DNA of 64,000 bases, taken from assembly GCF_000190755.2 (NCBI RefSeq), contig NZ_JH109152.1:1-64000 (forward strand), read 5' to 3'. Below the pieces are notes generated by a model that did not search any database, was not told where the DNA came from, and saw only the letters and a program-made list of their open reading frames with translations. This document shows positions 27,857-36,482 of this stretch, in pieces. The DNA comes from Methylobacter tundripaludum SV96. GTDB lineage: Bacteria > Pseudomonadota > Gammaproteobacteria > Methylococcales > Methylomonadaceae. The translations under genes were made by a program, and so were the position numbers. Every line of letters begins with the position of its first letter. Position 1 is the stretch's first letter.

Positions 27857-28589
27857 CGTTATTCCTCTTGTGGCCTTGAGACATCCGTAAGATACCCCGG
27901 AGTATGTCCAGTTCCTTGGTATCCATTTGTACCCGGTTATAAATCCGCCGCAAACGCCGCATGATGGATTTTGATTTGGCGGGATGCATAAAGCCTATAT
28001 CGGTTAATGCTTCGGCCAGATGCGTATAGAAAGACTCCATTTGCGTTGCCGTGGCCAAGGGGTCTTCGCCTTTGTCGCCGACCACGATTTGTTCTTGCTC
28101 GGCCAGTCCGGATGCCACGAATAATTCATAACAAACCACCTGTGCCGCGGCGGCAATATTTAAAGAGCTGTATTCGCTGTTGCACGGGATGCGCAGCAAA
28201 AAGTGGCACAGATCCAGTTCGTGATTTTTTAAGCCCGAATTTTCCCGGCCAAAAACAATAGCCACTTTATTGCCGGGTTCATTGATCAGCACTTTTTCTG
28301 CGCATTCTCTGGGCGTCATTTCCGGCCAGCTGATGGTCCGGCCTCGGGCGCTGGCGCCAATCACCACTTGGCAGTCGGCAATGGCCTCTTGCAAGGTCGC
28401 GCAAACGGTTGCGCCCGCCAATACGTCATCAGCGCCGGACGCTCTGGAGGTGGCATCGGCGCTGGGGAAGATTTTAGGCGCAACCAGCCAGAGATTATGC
28501 ATCTTCATGTTTTTCATCGCACGGGCAACAGCACCTATATTCCCCGGATGCGTTGTTTCGACCAGTACAATTTTTATAGTAGACAGCAA
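27849..28589 (-). CDS. trmJ: tRNA (cytidine/uridine-32)-2'-O-methyltransferase TrmJ
   Basis: SPOUT-class methyltransferase for position 32 of several tRNAs. The 246-residue protein opens [24 protein letters not shown] (SpoU motif 1 with the catalytic Arg), then [16 protein letters not shown] (motif 2) and [23 protein letters not shown] (motif 3) that form the SAM-binding knot; the C-terminal extension (residues 160-246) is the TrmJ-specific helical region. First gene of the trmJ-cysE-iscR-iscS-iscA run, an arrangement seen in other Gammaproteobacteria. Confidence 0.92.
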   Translation of the reverse strand: MLSTIKIVLVETTHPGNIGAVARAMKNMKMHNLWLVAPKIFPSADATSRASGADDVLAGATVCATLQEAIADCQVVIGASARGRTISWPEMTPRECAEKVLINEPGNKVAIVFGRENSGLKNHELDLCHFLLRIPCNSEYSSLNIAAAAQVVCYELFVASGLAEQEQIVVGDKGEDPLATATQMESFYTHLAEALTDIGFMHPAKSKSIMRRLRRIYNRVQMDTKELDILRGILRMSQGHKRNNDV

Positions 28590-28654
28590 TGCCTTGTCCT
28601 TAGTTAAAAAAAGAGCCTAAGTTTAGCAAAATATTTGGTATTATATGCGTTTTC

Positions 28655-28699
28655 AGCAATTGCTCCTGCATTGCTCTACCTCCTGCGTCCATGCGGTCG
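28655..28699. repeat. 45-bp repeat, relative of the one inside the IS3 element
   Basis: Reads GCAATTGCTCCTGCATTGCT then CTACCTCCTGCGTCC and ATGCGGTCG, matching 262-310 with a handful of changes. Further repeat-like DNA (GAATGCAGATATTGCAGC) runs to about 28785, ahead of suhB. Confidence 0.8.
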
Positions 28700-28814
28700 T
28701 AAAGCGCCTACTTTGGGTGCTCTAACTTCAGCATAACCTACAGGGACATGGGGAATGCAGATATTGCAGCAGCAAATATCTGTCCATACATCCGTACTCA
28801 ATATAAATCCGCCT

Positions 28815-29609
28815 ATGCAACCCATGTTAAATACTGCCGTCCGTGCCGCAAGAGCCGCCGGCGACTTGATACTCCGCTCATCCGATAATATCGGTCACCT
28901 AAAGGTCGACCAAAAAGGTAAAAACGATTATGCCAGCGAGGTTGATCGTATGGCCGAACGGGAAATTATCAACATTATCAAGGTTGCCTACCCTGATCAC
29001 AGCATTCTGGCCGAAGAAAGCGGCATGCATGAGGGCAACGATTTTGTCTGGGTGATCGACCCGCTGGACGGCACTACCAACTTTCTGCACGGTTTTCCGC
29101 AATACGCCGTGTCCATTGCCTTAAAACACAAAGGCAGAATTGAAGTCGGTGTTGTTTATGACCCGTTACGCGATGAATTATTTACCGCCAAACGCGGCGG
29201 CGGAGCCATGCTAAACAGTCGCCGTCTTCGGGTGACCAATCAAACCAGCTTGAAAGGCGCGTTAATCGGCACCGGCTTTCCGTTTAAAACCGATCTGCAC
29301 ATGAATGCTTACTTGGGCATGTTCCGCGCATTAGCGACAGATTCTGCGGGGATTCGTCGTGCGGGCGCTGCGGCGCTTGATTTGGCCTATCTGGCTGCCG
29401 GTCGATTGGATGGTTTTTGGGAAATCGGCCTAATGGAGTGGGATATGGCCGCAGGTCTTTTATTGGTAAAGGAAGCGGGCGGTGTGGTTACCGATTTTTC
29501 TTTTAATGACAAGTATCTGGAGTCGGGCAACGTCATCGCCGCAAGCCCCAAAATGCATCAAATCATGTACCAGCTTATCGAGCCGCATGTGACCGATAAT
29601 TTGAAATAA
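28815..29609 (+). CDS. suhB: Inositol-1-monophosphatase SuhB
   Basis: Mg-dependent phosphatase that also acts in rRNA antitermination complexes in E. coli. Metal and catalytic motifs: EVDRMAE near 42, ILAEESG near 67 (Glu), WVIDPLDGTTNFLHG near 82 (Asp-Asp) and WDMAAGLLLVKEAGG near 212. 264 residues when begun at MQPMLNTAVRAARAAG (28815). The ATG at 28755 would add 20 residues coded by repeat DNA, so it is not used. Confidence 0.93.
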   Translation: MQPMLNTAVRAARAAGDLILRSSDNIGHLKVDQKGKNDYASEVDRMAEREIINIIKVAYPDHSILAEESGMHEGNDFVWVIDPLDGTTNFLHGFPQYAVSIALKHKGRIEVGVVYDPLRDELFTAKRGGGAMLNSRRLRVTNQTSLKGALIGTGFPFKTDLHMNAYLGMFRALATDSAGIRRAGAAALDLAYLAAGRLDGFWEIGLMEWDMAAGLLLVKEAGGVVTDFSFNDKYLESGNVIAASPKMHQIMYQLIEPHVTDNLK

Positions 29610-29626
29610 TCGGTTGTTGGAAAAAA

Positions 29627-29770
29627 TAGAACGCAGATGACGCGGATAATTATGATGAGCGCAAGATAACATCAGCTTCTTCATAAAGGTATAGACGCAA
29701 GGCAAAGGACGAAAGATGATTTTTTCGCCTTTCGTCCTTTGCCTTTTTTATCTGCCCAATCCGCGTTCTA
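29627..29770. terminator. Repeat hairpins between convergent suhB and rimI
   Basis: An outer TAGAACGC...GCGTTCTA pair of the GGAACGCGGAT family encloses a strong hairpin: 29699-29715 (AAGGCAAAGGACGAAAG) pairs exactly with 29729-29745, followed by TTTTT. It could terminate both genes. Confidence 0.6.
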
Positions 29771-29799
29771 TTATCAATTCAGCTGTTATAAGGCGTGCA

Positions 29800-30348
29800 T
29801 TAAAAAATCTGCTTCGCCAGCATGATGGCGTCTTCTCGGCCATTCTCCGACTGATAATAACCTTTTCTGATGCCGATTTCGTTGAAACCCATGTCTTCAT
29901 AAAGAGCGATGGCGACGGTATTGGACGGCCTGACTTCTAGAAACATGGTTTCTGCCTGCCCTCTGGCTATTTCAACAAGATTTTCCAGCATTTTACGGCC
30001 TATTCCTTGTCCCTGTTCGGCCGGCGCTACGCAAATATTTAACACATGTGCTTCGCCTACCGCCATGGAGAGGATGCTGTAGCCCAATACGGTATCCTGT
30101 TCTTCGCAGACCCAGCAGCTATAGTTGGCTCTAAAGCAGTCCCTGAATATGTCTTCTTCCCAGGGAAATTGATAGCTTGCCCTTTCAATTGTCATAACTC
30201 CGGGTAAATCGGAACTTCTCATTTTTCTCAGACGCATTAAATCTTTTCTGCCTACCGAGCCAGGAAATAATTTGGCGTAGAACTCTCTATCGGCGTCATA
30301 AACCACAAAGTCTTTTATTTTATCTAGCATCATTCCCAACATGATCAA
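29800..30348 (-). CDS. rimI: Ribosomal protein S18 alanine N-acetyltransferase RimI
   Basis: GNAT-fold acetyltransferase. Acetyl-CoA motif A reads VLNICVAPAEQGQGIGRKML near residue 107, followed by FLEVRPSNTVAIALYEDMGFNEIGIRKGYYQ, the RimI-specific continuation. The start at 30348 overlaps the udg stop by ATGA, indicating translational coupling. It gives 37 residues before MRLRKMRSSDLP (30237), where E. coli RimI begins, so the shorter 145-residue form is possible. tsaB, often next to rimI, is elsewhere (55364). Confidence 0.88.
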   Translation of the reverse strand: MIMLGMMLDKIKDFVVYDADREFYAKLFPGSVGRKDLMRLRKMRSSDLPGVMTIERASYQFPWEEDIFRDCFRANYSCWVCEEQDTVLGYSILSMAVGEAHVLNICVAPAEQGQGIGRKMLENLVEIARGQAETMFLEVRPSNTVAIALYEDMGFNEIGIRKGYYQSENGREDAIMLAKQIF

Positions 30349-31031
30349 CCTATAATGTTTTTAACTGTTTGCAGTGCGAGTTTTAAATCCGCCCAGGCTT
30401 TGCGCTTGTCCAGCATTGATCTTAACAAGTACGCCGGGTGATAGACTACAACAACCGGAGTGTCATTTAAAGCGTGTATTTTTCCTCTCAGCTTGCTGAT
30501 CGGTTCATCGGTGTCGAGCAATGCCTGCGCGGCAATACGCCCTAAAACCACGATGATTTTTGGTTTGAGCAATGCTATTTGTCGCATCAGGTAAGGTTTG
30601 CAGGTTTCGATTTCGATGGGCTTGGGGTCGCGGTTAGCGGGAGGGCGGCATTTTACAATATTGGTTATAAAGACCTCTTCCCGGTCAAGGCCTATGGCTC
30701 TTAGCATTTCGGTTAACAGCAGACCCGCGTTGCCGACAAAAGGCAGGCCCTGCTGGTCTTCGTGTTGTCCCGGTCCTTCACCGATAATCATCCAGTCGGC
30801 GTTTTTATTGCCTGAACCGAAAACGGTTTGGGTGCGTGTTTTACACAAATCGCATTGAGTGCAGGGGGCGACTTCAGCTTGTAACGCTTCCCAGCTGTCG
30901 GTTGATTCTGGCCGGGCATTTTCAGCTATAGCAACGGGTGTCGACGTTTGCTGATTGTCGGCAACAGCCCTGGGCAGCCAAACATCAATGCCCATAGCTT
31001 CGAGGTATTGCAGGCGTGTTGCGTTATCCAA
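30345..31031 (-). CDS. Uracil-DNA glycosylase, family 4 (Fe-S)
   Basis: Excises uracil from DNA. 228 residues: the Fe-S Cys pair in APCTQCDLCKTRTQTVFGSG near 57, motif 1 GEGPGQHEDQQGLPFVGNAG with the catalytic region, then NIVKCRPPANRDPKPIEIETC giving two more cluster Cys, and motif 2 VVVYHPAYLLR near 195. An unconserved 50-residue N-terminal tail precedes the domain, as in other members fused to a DNA polymerase-interaction tail. Operon with rimI. Confidence 0.92.
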   Translation of the reverse strand: MDNATRLQYLEAMGIDVWLPRAVADNQQTSTPVAIAENARPESTDSWEALQAEVAPCTQCDLCKTRTQTVFGSGNKNADWMIIGEGPGQHEDQQGLPFVGNAGLLLTEMLRAIGLDREEVFITNIVKCRPPANRDPKPIEIETCKPYLMRQIALLKPKIIVVLGRIAAQALLDTDEPISKLRGKIHALNDTPVVVVYHPAYLLRSMLDKRKAWADLKLALQTVKNIIG

Positions 31032-31052
31032 GACCGACTCGATTTACTTATT

Positions 31053-31218
31053 GTTCCCACGCTCCGGCGTGGGAACACAATTAGCGATGCTCTGGCGTCG
31101 CGTTTGGCAACGCTGGAGCCCTTCGACATGGCTCAGGACAGGGATTGACGGATGCATTTCCACGCAAGAATGTGGGAACGATAAATCTTTCGCCCTTCGC
31201 CTTTCGCTTTTCATCTTG
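31053..31218. repeat. Cluster of repeat fragments
   Basis: GTTCCCACGC/GCGTGGGAAC (31053-31076) is a perfect hairpin. It is followed by a fragment like CCCTTCGACATGGCTCAGG (31116-31136), the GTGGGAACG half of another copy (31163-31171), and TTTCGCCCTTCGCCTTTCGC (31187-31208), a half-site of the 40439-40500 palindrome. Confidence 0.6.
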
Positions 31219-31228
31219 CGAACCTCAA

Positions 31229-32773
31229 TCAAACATCCCCTTTCTGAGGATGCCGACGTTGATCGGGACTATGCAGCTTATTCACGGCATTGATATAGGC
31301 CTTGGCCGAAGCAATAACAATATCGGTGTCAGCGCCTAAGCCATTAACGATCCGGCCTGCTTTTTCAAGGCGGATAGTGACTTCACCCTGGGCATCGGTG
31401 CCGTTGGTGATGCTGTTAACCGAATAAAGCTCCAGAGTGGCATCGGTTTGTACCAGTTTTTCAATGGCTTTTAAACTGGCATCCACGGCACCGCCGCCGC
31501 TTGCAGTGCCGGTAACTTCTTTATTGTCCACCCGTAGCGTAACGGTTGCGTTGGGTATTTCGCCGGTTTCCGAACACACTTTCAGGGCGATCAGTTTGAT
31601 ATGCTCGTCTTCCGCTTCAAACCCGGCTTCCGAAATCAGTGTTTGCAAATCTTCATCAAAGATTTCGTGCTTTTTATCGGCCAACTGCTTAAACCGGGCA
31701 AAAGCCTCGTTCAACTCTGATTCCGAACCGAACTCAAAGCCCAATTCGGTGATACGGCTTTTAAACGCATTTCGGCCTGAGTGTTTGCCCAGCACCATAC
31801 GGTTAGCCGTCCAGCCGACATCTTCAGCGCGCATGATTTCGTAAGTCTCTCTGTTTTTTAATACACCATCCTGATGAATCCCCGCTTCATGTGCAAAAGC
31901 ATTGGCACCGACGATGGCTTTATTAGGCTGCACGGGAAAACCGGTGATTGACGATACCAACTTTGAACAAGTCAAAATTTCGCGGGTATCGATGCCGGTT
32001 TGACAGGTAAATACATCCTTACGGGTGCGCACCGCCATGACCACTTCTTCCAGCGACGCGTTACCGGCGCGTTCACCCAAGCCATTAATGGTACATTCGA
32101 CTTGACGTGCGCCGTTCATAACCGCCGACAACGAATTGGCAACCGCAAGTCCCAAGTCATTGTGGCAATGCACGGAAAAAATCGCCTTGTCCGAATTGGG
32201 AATGCGGCGGATTAGGTTGGCAATGGTTGCGCCGAATTGATCGGGAACGCTGTAACCCACGGTATCCGGTATGTTCAGCGTCGTGGCTCCGGCATCGATA
32301 ACCGCTTCAAGAATCCGGCACAAAAAGTCTTCTTCCGAGCGTCCCGCATCTTCCGGCGAAAATTCGACATTATCGGTATATTGCCGTGCGCGTTTGACCG
32401 CCCTAACCGCATACTCGATCACCTGCTCCGGCTGCATCTGCAATTTCATTTGCATATGGATCGGCGAGGTGGCGATAAATGTGTGAATCCGCGATTGGTT
32501 AGCGCCTTTAAGCGCCTCGCCTGCACGGTCAATGTCCTTGTCCAGGGCTCTTGCCAACCCGCAAACTACACTGTCTTTTATCACCTTGGCGACCGCCTGC
32601 ACGGCTTCAAAATCACCGGGACTGGCCGCAGGAAAGCCGGCCTCGATCACATCGACCTTTAAGCGTTCCAAGGCCTTGGCGATTCTGACTTTTTCTTCAC
32701 GGGTCATGGATGCGCCGGGGCTTTGCTCGCCATCGCGCAAGGTCGTATCGAATATTATTAACTTGTCTTTCAT
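31229..32773 (-). CDS. leuA: 2-isopropylmalate synthase LeuA
   Basis: First step of leucine synthesis: acetyl-CoA plus 2-ketoisovalerate. 514 residues: catalytic HMGL-like barrel ([24 protein letters not shown]; metal ligands His in [17 protein letters not shown] near 203), a linker, and the C-terminal leucine-binding regulatory domain ([19 protein letters not shown] near 425). The start at 32773 has GGAG eight bases upstream; the ATG at 32788 is less likely. Apparent promoter, leader peptide and hairpin lie upstream, so it is probably controlled by attenuation and by feedback. Confidence 0.95.
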   Translation of the reverse strand: MKDKLIIFDTTLRDGEQSPGASMTREEKVRIAKALERLKVDVIEAGFPAASPGDFEAVQAVAKVIKDSVVCGLARALDKDIDRAGEALKGANQSRIHTFIATSPIHMQMKLQMQPEQVIEYAVRAVKRARQYTDNVEFSPEDAGRSEEDFLCRILEAVIDAGATTLNIPDTVGYSVPDQFGATIANLIRRIPNSDKAIFSVHCHNDLGLAVANSLSAVMNGARQVECTINGLGERAGNASLEEVVMAVRTRKDVFTCQTGIDTREILTCSKLVSSITGFPVQPNKAIVGANAFAHEAGIHQDGVLKNRETYEIMRAEDVGWTANRMVLGKHSGRNAFKSRITELGFEFGSESELNEAFARFKQLADKKHEIFDEDLQTLISEAGFEAEDEHIKLIALKVCSETGEIPNATVTLRVDNKEVTGTASGGGAVDASLKAIEKLVQTDATLELYSVNSITNGTDAQGEVTIRLEKAGRIVNGLGADTDIVIASAKAYINAVNKLHSPDQRRHPQKGDV

Positions 32774-32847
32774 AAAAACTCCATTCATGGAGAGCTATCA
32801 ACTGTTACGTTGATACATGGAAATAGGGGGTATAAATAATTAAATGG

Positions 32848-32873
32848 AAAAAAGATGTATGCCCATCAGGGCA
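32848..32873 (-). terminator. Putative attenuator hairpin upstream of leuA
   Basis: On the minus strand TGCCC (32873-32869) pairs with GGGCA (32864-32860) across ATCA/TGAT, six bases before a run of T ending near 32848. A competing pair, TATGCC upstream with GGCATA, would exclude it. The stem is short, so the terminator is uncertain. Confidence 0.4.
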
Positions 32874-32973
32874 GGAATCTTAAAGGCAGGCATAGCCACG
32901 CGCACACGTCTGTTTCGGCAAACATTGCGCCGGAAAGAAGGTTTTGAAATGCAGGGTTGATTTGAATAAACAT
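32866..32973 (-). CDS. Candidate leucine leader peptide for leuA
   Basis: A 35-residue ORF that starts MFIQINPAFQNLLSG and ends AWLCLPLRFLP, with Leu codons CTA, CTG, TTA and CTG among its last ten sense codons, immediately before the possible attenuator hairpin. The ATG is only about seven bases from a TATAGT box, so it would be translated from a leaderless or nearly leaderless transcript; no ribosome site precedes it. Stalling at Leu codons when leucine is short would alter the downstream fold. Context and codon placement support the idea; nothing else proves it is expressed. Confidence 0.5.
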   Translation of the reverse strand: MFIQINPAFQNLLSGAMFAETDVCAWLCLPLRFLP

Positions 32974-32980
32974 GGTCGTG

Positions 32981-33009
32981 ACTATACGCCAATGGCTGTG
33001 CGGCCTCAA
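32981..33009 (-). promoter_or_regulatory. Sigma-70-type promoter of leuA leader
   Basis: On the minus strand TTGAGG (33004-33009) and TATAGT (32981-32986) are separated by 17 bases. It begins just after the pssA stop codon, so leuA can be transcribed independently of pssA. Confidence 0.6.
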
Positions 33010-33016
33010 GCAGATT

Positions 33017-33757
33017 TTACGCTTTACGCCCCTGCAACCTGCGTCTGCGCATGACCAGAGTAATAACCGGGCCTGAAATTGCATAACCTAAAAACAACAG
33101 GAACAACATCGTCTGCGGCTGCGCCATCACAAAAGCGATAGCCAGCATCGCGGCAATCGCAACAATAAAAGGCACTTTGCCTTTTAAATCGATTTTTTTG
33201 AAACTCCAATAGCGGAAATTACTCACCATCAGCAAGCCGGTGCTGACTGTTAACGCGAGTGCAAAATATTTGAACAGCTCGATGTCGTATTTATACTCCA
33301 GGCAAATCCAGATAAATCCGGCAAGAATCGCGGCGGCGGCAGGACTGGGAAGTCCCTGGAAATAATTCTTATCGGCCGTCGCCAGCTGGGTGTTAAAGCG
33401 CGCGAGTCTTAATGCGCCGCCCGCCGCATGGACAAATGCGGCAAACAGGCCTAATTTACCGAGGCTCGAAAACGCCCATAAATACATGACCAAAGCGGGG
33501 GCCGCGCCGAATGAAACCATGTCCGAAAGGCTGTCGTATTGAGCGCCGAATTCGCTTTGCGTATTGGTCAATCTCGCCACCCGGCCATCCAGACCGTCCA
33601 GAATCATCGCTACAAAAATGGCTACAACAGCGGTTTCGTAACGTCCGCCCATCGCCGAAGTAATCGCATAGAAACCGGAAAACAGGGCTCCCGTGGTAAA
33701 TAAATTAGGTAATAAATAAATTCCACGACGACGAGTTAAGCGTTTTTCTGGAAGCAT
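33017..33757 (-). CDS. pssA: CDP-diacylglycerol-serine O-phosphatidyltransferase PssA
   Basis: Makes phosphatidylserine for phosphatidylethanolamine. The 246-residue membrane protein has the CDP-alcohol phosphotransferase signature DGLDGRVARLTNTQSEFGAQYDSL (D-G-x2-A-R-x8-G-x3-D-x3-D) near residue 53 and about seven hydrophobic helices. Begins MLPEKRLTRRRGIYLLPNLFT, typical of the bacterial integral-membrane type. pssA upstream of leuA is a common order in proteobacteria. Confidence 0.93.
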   Translation of the reverse strand: MLPEKRLTRRRGIYLLPNLFTTGALFSGFYAITSAMGGRYETAVVAIFVAMILDGLDGRVARLTNTQSEFGAQYDSLSDMVSFGAAPALVMYLWAFSSLGKLGLFAAFVHAAGGALRLARFNTQLATADKNYFQGLPSPAAAAILAGFIWICLEYKYDIELFKYFALALTVSTGLLMVSNFRYWSFKKIDLKGKVPFIVAIAAMLAIAFVMAQPQTMLFLLFLGYAISGPVITLVMRRRRLQGRKA

Positions 33758-33869
33758 ATTTCAATCAATCCTTTAGGTTTAGGAGGTCGGTAAAAAACAT
33801 TGCGCCAAATTATACAATGAGCCCGCAAACTGCACCTAGCTTAATCAGAACGGCGGTGCTGGATGTAAT

Positions 33870-33959
33870 CGAGATCGGCGCCTCGCTAATCCTTCAACAC
33901 GCTCAGGGCGAGCGGTTTTGAAATCAAATGGCTTGTTATTTAAATAGCTGCCGATCTCG
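33870..33959. repeat. Inverted repeat enclosing a TTCGACAAGCTC-type fragment
   Basis: CGAGATCGGC (33870-33879) and GCCGATCTCG (33950-33959) are exact complements. Between them is CCTTCAACACGCTCAGGG then CGAGCGG, half of the palindrome family seen at 56058-56160. Lies upstream of the pssA start. Confidence 0.55.
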
Positions 33960-33997
33960 GTAGGGCTTTTATTTGGCTAGTCGGCACAATCCCCGAG

Positions 33998-34474
33998 TCA
34001 TTGAAAATCTTCAAAAACAAGCGCAGGTTCGGTATCCATAAAAACGTTGTCGTTAAATTCATTGATGCAAATAGCGTTTAAAGTCACTTCTTCATACAGC
34101 CAATAATAAAAACCGCCTTCGAAAATACTGTACCTGTCTGCGTATCTGCATTGTACCCATTGATTATTCAGTGACCCGATTACGTTGGACGCTTTATCCG
34201 GCTGAGTCGCGCCCAAATAGGCAATAACTTTATCCTCTAAACTCAGCTGAAATCGATCGAATTTGATTTTTCCGTCTGCCAGTTGCGCATATTTTAAGCG
34301 CCCGCCTTGTACATTATCGCCATGCCGGTCTATTACGCATTGCTTATTGAATTCATAAAAAGCTGGTGGAAAAATAATGGGGTATCTATTCGGGATATTA
34401 GCGCGTTCCAAAACATGAGCGGCTGTTCTTTGGCTTTTATCCCATTGTTTGGTAACTATTTGCAAAACCAACAT
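33998..34474 (-). CDS. Hypothetical protein
   Basis: 158 residues from the ATG at 34474 (MLVLQIVTKQWDK); a TTG further up is not needed. No signal peptide, membrane helix or motif I recognise. It is rich in aromatic residues (FEGGFYYWLYEEVTLNAICINEF) and looks like a small globular alpha/beta protein. It lies downstream of arfB by 36 bases on the same strand and could be co-transcribed. Confidence 0.6.
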   Translation of the reverse strand: MLVLQIVTKQWDKSQRTAAHVLERANIPNRYPIIFPPAFYEFNKQCVIDRHGDNVQGGRLKYAQLADGKIKFDRFQLSLEDKVIAYLGATQPDKASNVIGSLNNQWVQCRYADRYSIFEGGFYYWLYEEVTLNAICINEFNDNVFMDTEPALVFEDFQ

Positions 34475-34509
34475 GGTTATTTTTCCCAATGTATTGATGT
34501 GTGATGAGA

Positions 34510-34926
34510 TTAATTGAAATTAATATTCCCTCGTAATGCTTTTAGCCTGCCTTGTTTGGTTTTGCTATCCAAACGCCTTATCTTCGATCCTTTGGTCGGC
34601 TTTGTTGCTTTGCGTTTTGTGTGTGTGACAGCCACGCTTTGAATTAATGCCTGTAGCCGACTCAAGGCATCTTCCTTATTCTTTTCCTGGGTGCGATATT
34701 GCTGCGCCTTGATGATAATCACTCCCTCTTTTGAAATGCGCTGGTCATTTAAAGCCAACAGCTTTTCTTTATAAAACTCGGGTAACGAGGACGCGTTAAT
34801 GTCAAATCGCAAATGAACGGCGGATGACACTTTATTGACATTCTGCCCGCCGGCTCCCTGCGCACGAATCGCATGAACTTCAATTTCATTGTCCGGTATG
34901 CTGACCTGATTGGATATTTGCAACAT
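34510..34926 (-). CDS. arfB: Alternative ribosome-rescue factor ArfB (YaeJ)
   Basis: Release-factor-like peptidyl-tRNA hydrolase that frees ribosomes stalled at mRNA ends. 138 residues, with GGQ in RAQGAGGQNVNKVSSAVHLRFD near residue 26 and a basic C-terminal tail (KRKATKPTKGSKIRRLDSKTKQGR) that would enter the mRNA channel. It has no codon-recognition domain. Length and order match the family. Confidence 0.93.
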   Translation of the reverse strand: MLQISNQVSIPDNEIEVHAIRAQGAGGQNVNKVSSAVHLRFDINASSLPEFYKEKLLALNDQRISKEGVIIIKAQQYRTQEKNKEDALSRLQALIQSVAVTHTKRKATKPTKGSKIRRLDSKTKQGRLKALRGNINFN

Positions 34927-35251
34927 GGGTTCTTTTGTTAATGGGGAAACGATAAAGCTGTTTTGTCGATTATACGTTATTTACTTTTTGACTTAGCGGA
35001 TCGTTATGCTGCGGCTGGAGCGGCAGGCGATCTTGTTTCGTGTAAGGGTGCGAAGGCAATAACATCCATATTAGCGGCATCAATACCGCTCTTTATGATT
35101 TACAATATGGCATTGACTTGTAAGCTATGCGCAGACAGCCTTCTTGTCCGGCAAGGCGCTATTGGTGCGAAGCCTCGCGTACACAGAAGCTGTCGGTAAT
35201 TATTGAACGTATTTTTTTAAAAAAGACAACACACCATCGGAGCGATAAAGA
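34927..35251. other. Intergenic, no gene seen
   Basis: Divergent control region between arfB and fbp. A 78-codon plus-strand frame (34963-35199) has no ribosome site or recognisable motif and I do not support it. Confidence 0.5.
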
Positions 35252-36256
35252 ATGACCAAACATGTTACTTTGACCCAGTTTATTATTGAACAGCAGCGCG
35301 AGTTGCCGGGCGTATCGGGAGCGTTTACTTCATTGCTGAACGATGTCGTTACAGCATGCAAGAAAATTTCAAATTTGGTTAATCGAGGTAATTTGATTGG
35401 TGTACTGGGCAGTGCCGACTCCCAGAATGTACAGGGCGAGGTGCAGAAGAAACTGGACATCATCACCAATGACATTATGGTGGATGCGCTGAACTGGACC
35501 GGGCATTTGGCCGGTATGGCATCGGAAGAAATCGACGACATCATCAGTATTCCTTCGCAGTATCCCAAAGGCAAATATCTGGCGTTGTTCGATCCGTTGG
35601 ACGGTTCTTCAAACATTGATGTCAACCTGGCGGTAGGCACTATATTTTCCATTCTGCGTTGCTGCGAAGGTGTGGAACCGGCTCTGGAGGATTTTTTGCG
35701 TAAGGGCTCCGAGCAGGTTTGCGCGGGTTTTGTGCTTTACGGCCCGTCAACGATGATGGTTTTGACAACAGGGCAGGGTGTTAACGGCTTCACGCTGGAT
35801 CAGGCTATAGGTGAATTTATCCTGACTCATCCCAACATGACGATTCCCAATGATACCAATGAATTTGCCATCAATATGTCAAATCAGCGTTTCTGGGAGC
35901 CTCCCGTGCAGCGTTATATCGAGGAATGTCTGCAAGGTACGGAAGGTTTGCGCAAAAAAGATTTCAATATGCGCTGGGTCGCGTCCATGGTTGCAGAGGT
36001 TTACCGGATACTCACGCGCGGCGGGGTTTTTCTCTATCCGTTTGATTTGCGCGATCCGTCAAGAGCCGGAAAGCTTCGCATTATGTACGAGGCCAATCCG
36101 ATGGCCTTTATTATCGAGCAAGCGGGCGGTGCCTGTTCTACCGGGCGCGAGCGCATACTCGACATTAAACCCAAGGGCCTGCATCAGCGAGTTCCGGTTA
36201 TTTTGGGGTCGAAAAACGAGGTCGAGCGCATTGTCGGCTATCATCAGGAAGGTTGA
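35252..36256 (+). CDS. fbp: Class I fructose-1,6-bisphosphatase
   Basis: Hydrolyses fructose 1,6-bisphosphate to fructose 6-phosphate in gluconeogenesis and carbon-assimilation cycles. 334 residues; metal site [21 protein letters not shown] near residue 113; the Glu pair in GMASEEIDD near 88; substrate contacts [11 protein letters not shown] and [26 protein letters not shown] near 255-280. A GGAG ribosome site lies upstream. Followed by the PPi-dependent phosphofructokinase, which runs the same interconversion reversibly. Confidence 0.95.
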   Translation: MTKHVTLTQFIIEQQRELPGVSGAFTSLLNDVVTACKKISNLVNRGNLIGVLGSADSQNVQGEVQKKLDIITNDIMVDALNWTGHLAGMASEEIDDIISIPSQYPKGKYLALFDPLDGSSNIDVNLAVGTIFSILRCCEGVEPALEDFLRKGSEQVCAGFVLYGPSTMMVLTTGQGVNGFTLDQAIGEFILTHPNMTIPNDTNEFAINMSNQRFWEPPVQRYIEECLQGTEGLRKKDFNMRWVASMVAEVYRILTRGGVFLYPFDLRDPSRAGKLRIMYEANPMAFIIEQAGGACSTGRERILDIKPKGLHQRVPVILGSKNEVERIVGYHQEG

Positions 36257-36470
36257 GTTAAGCAGGCAAAAGGCTCAAGGCGAAAGACTAAAAAAATGGT
36301 TTGCTACGTATCTTCGCCGTTGCCGCTTGGATTGCAAGACAAGCTTTGTATTTCGGTAGTCGTGTTTTTTGAGTTACACCGTTTTCACGCCGAAGAGCGT
36401 AAGAACGGCGCGAAAGACTAAAAAACAGCCGCCCTTATATGATAAAATTTTGCTTTTTTAACTTCACCCT
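36257..36470. repeat. Repeat fragments between fbp and PPi-pfk
   Basis: GGCGAAAGACTAAAAAA occurs twice (about 36277 and 36411), bracketing AT-rich DNA with a CGCCG...CGGCG pair near 36391-36415. The repeats belong to the GCGAAAGAC family also seen at 40439-40500. Confidence 0.5.
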
Positions 36471-36482
36471 TTGAGTTTTCCC

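Noticed and set aside
34963-35199. 78-codon plus-strand ORF between arfB and fbp
   Set aside because: No ribosome site, no motif, and it overlaps the arfB promoter region.
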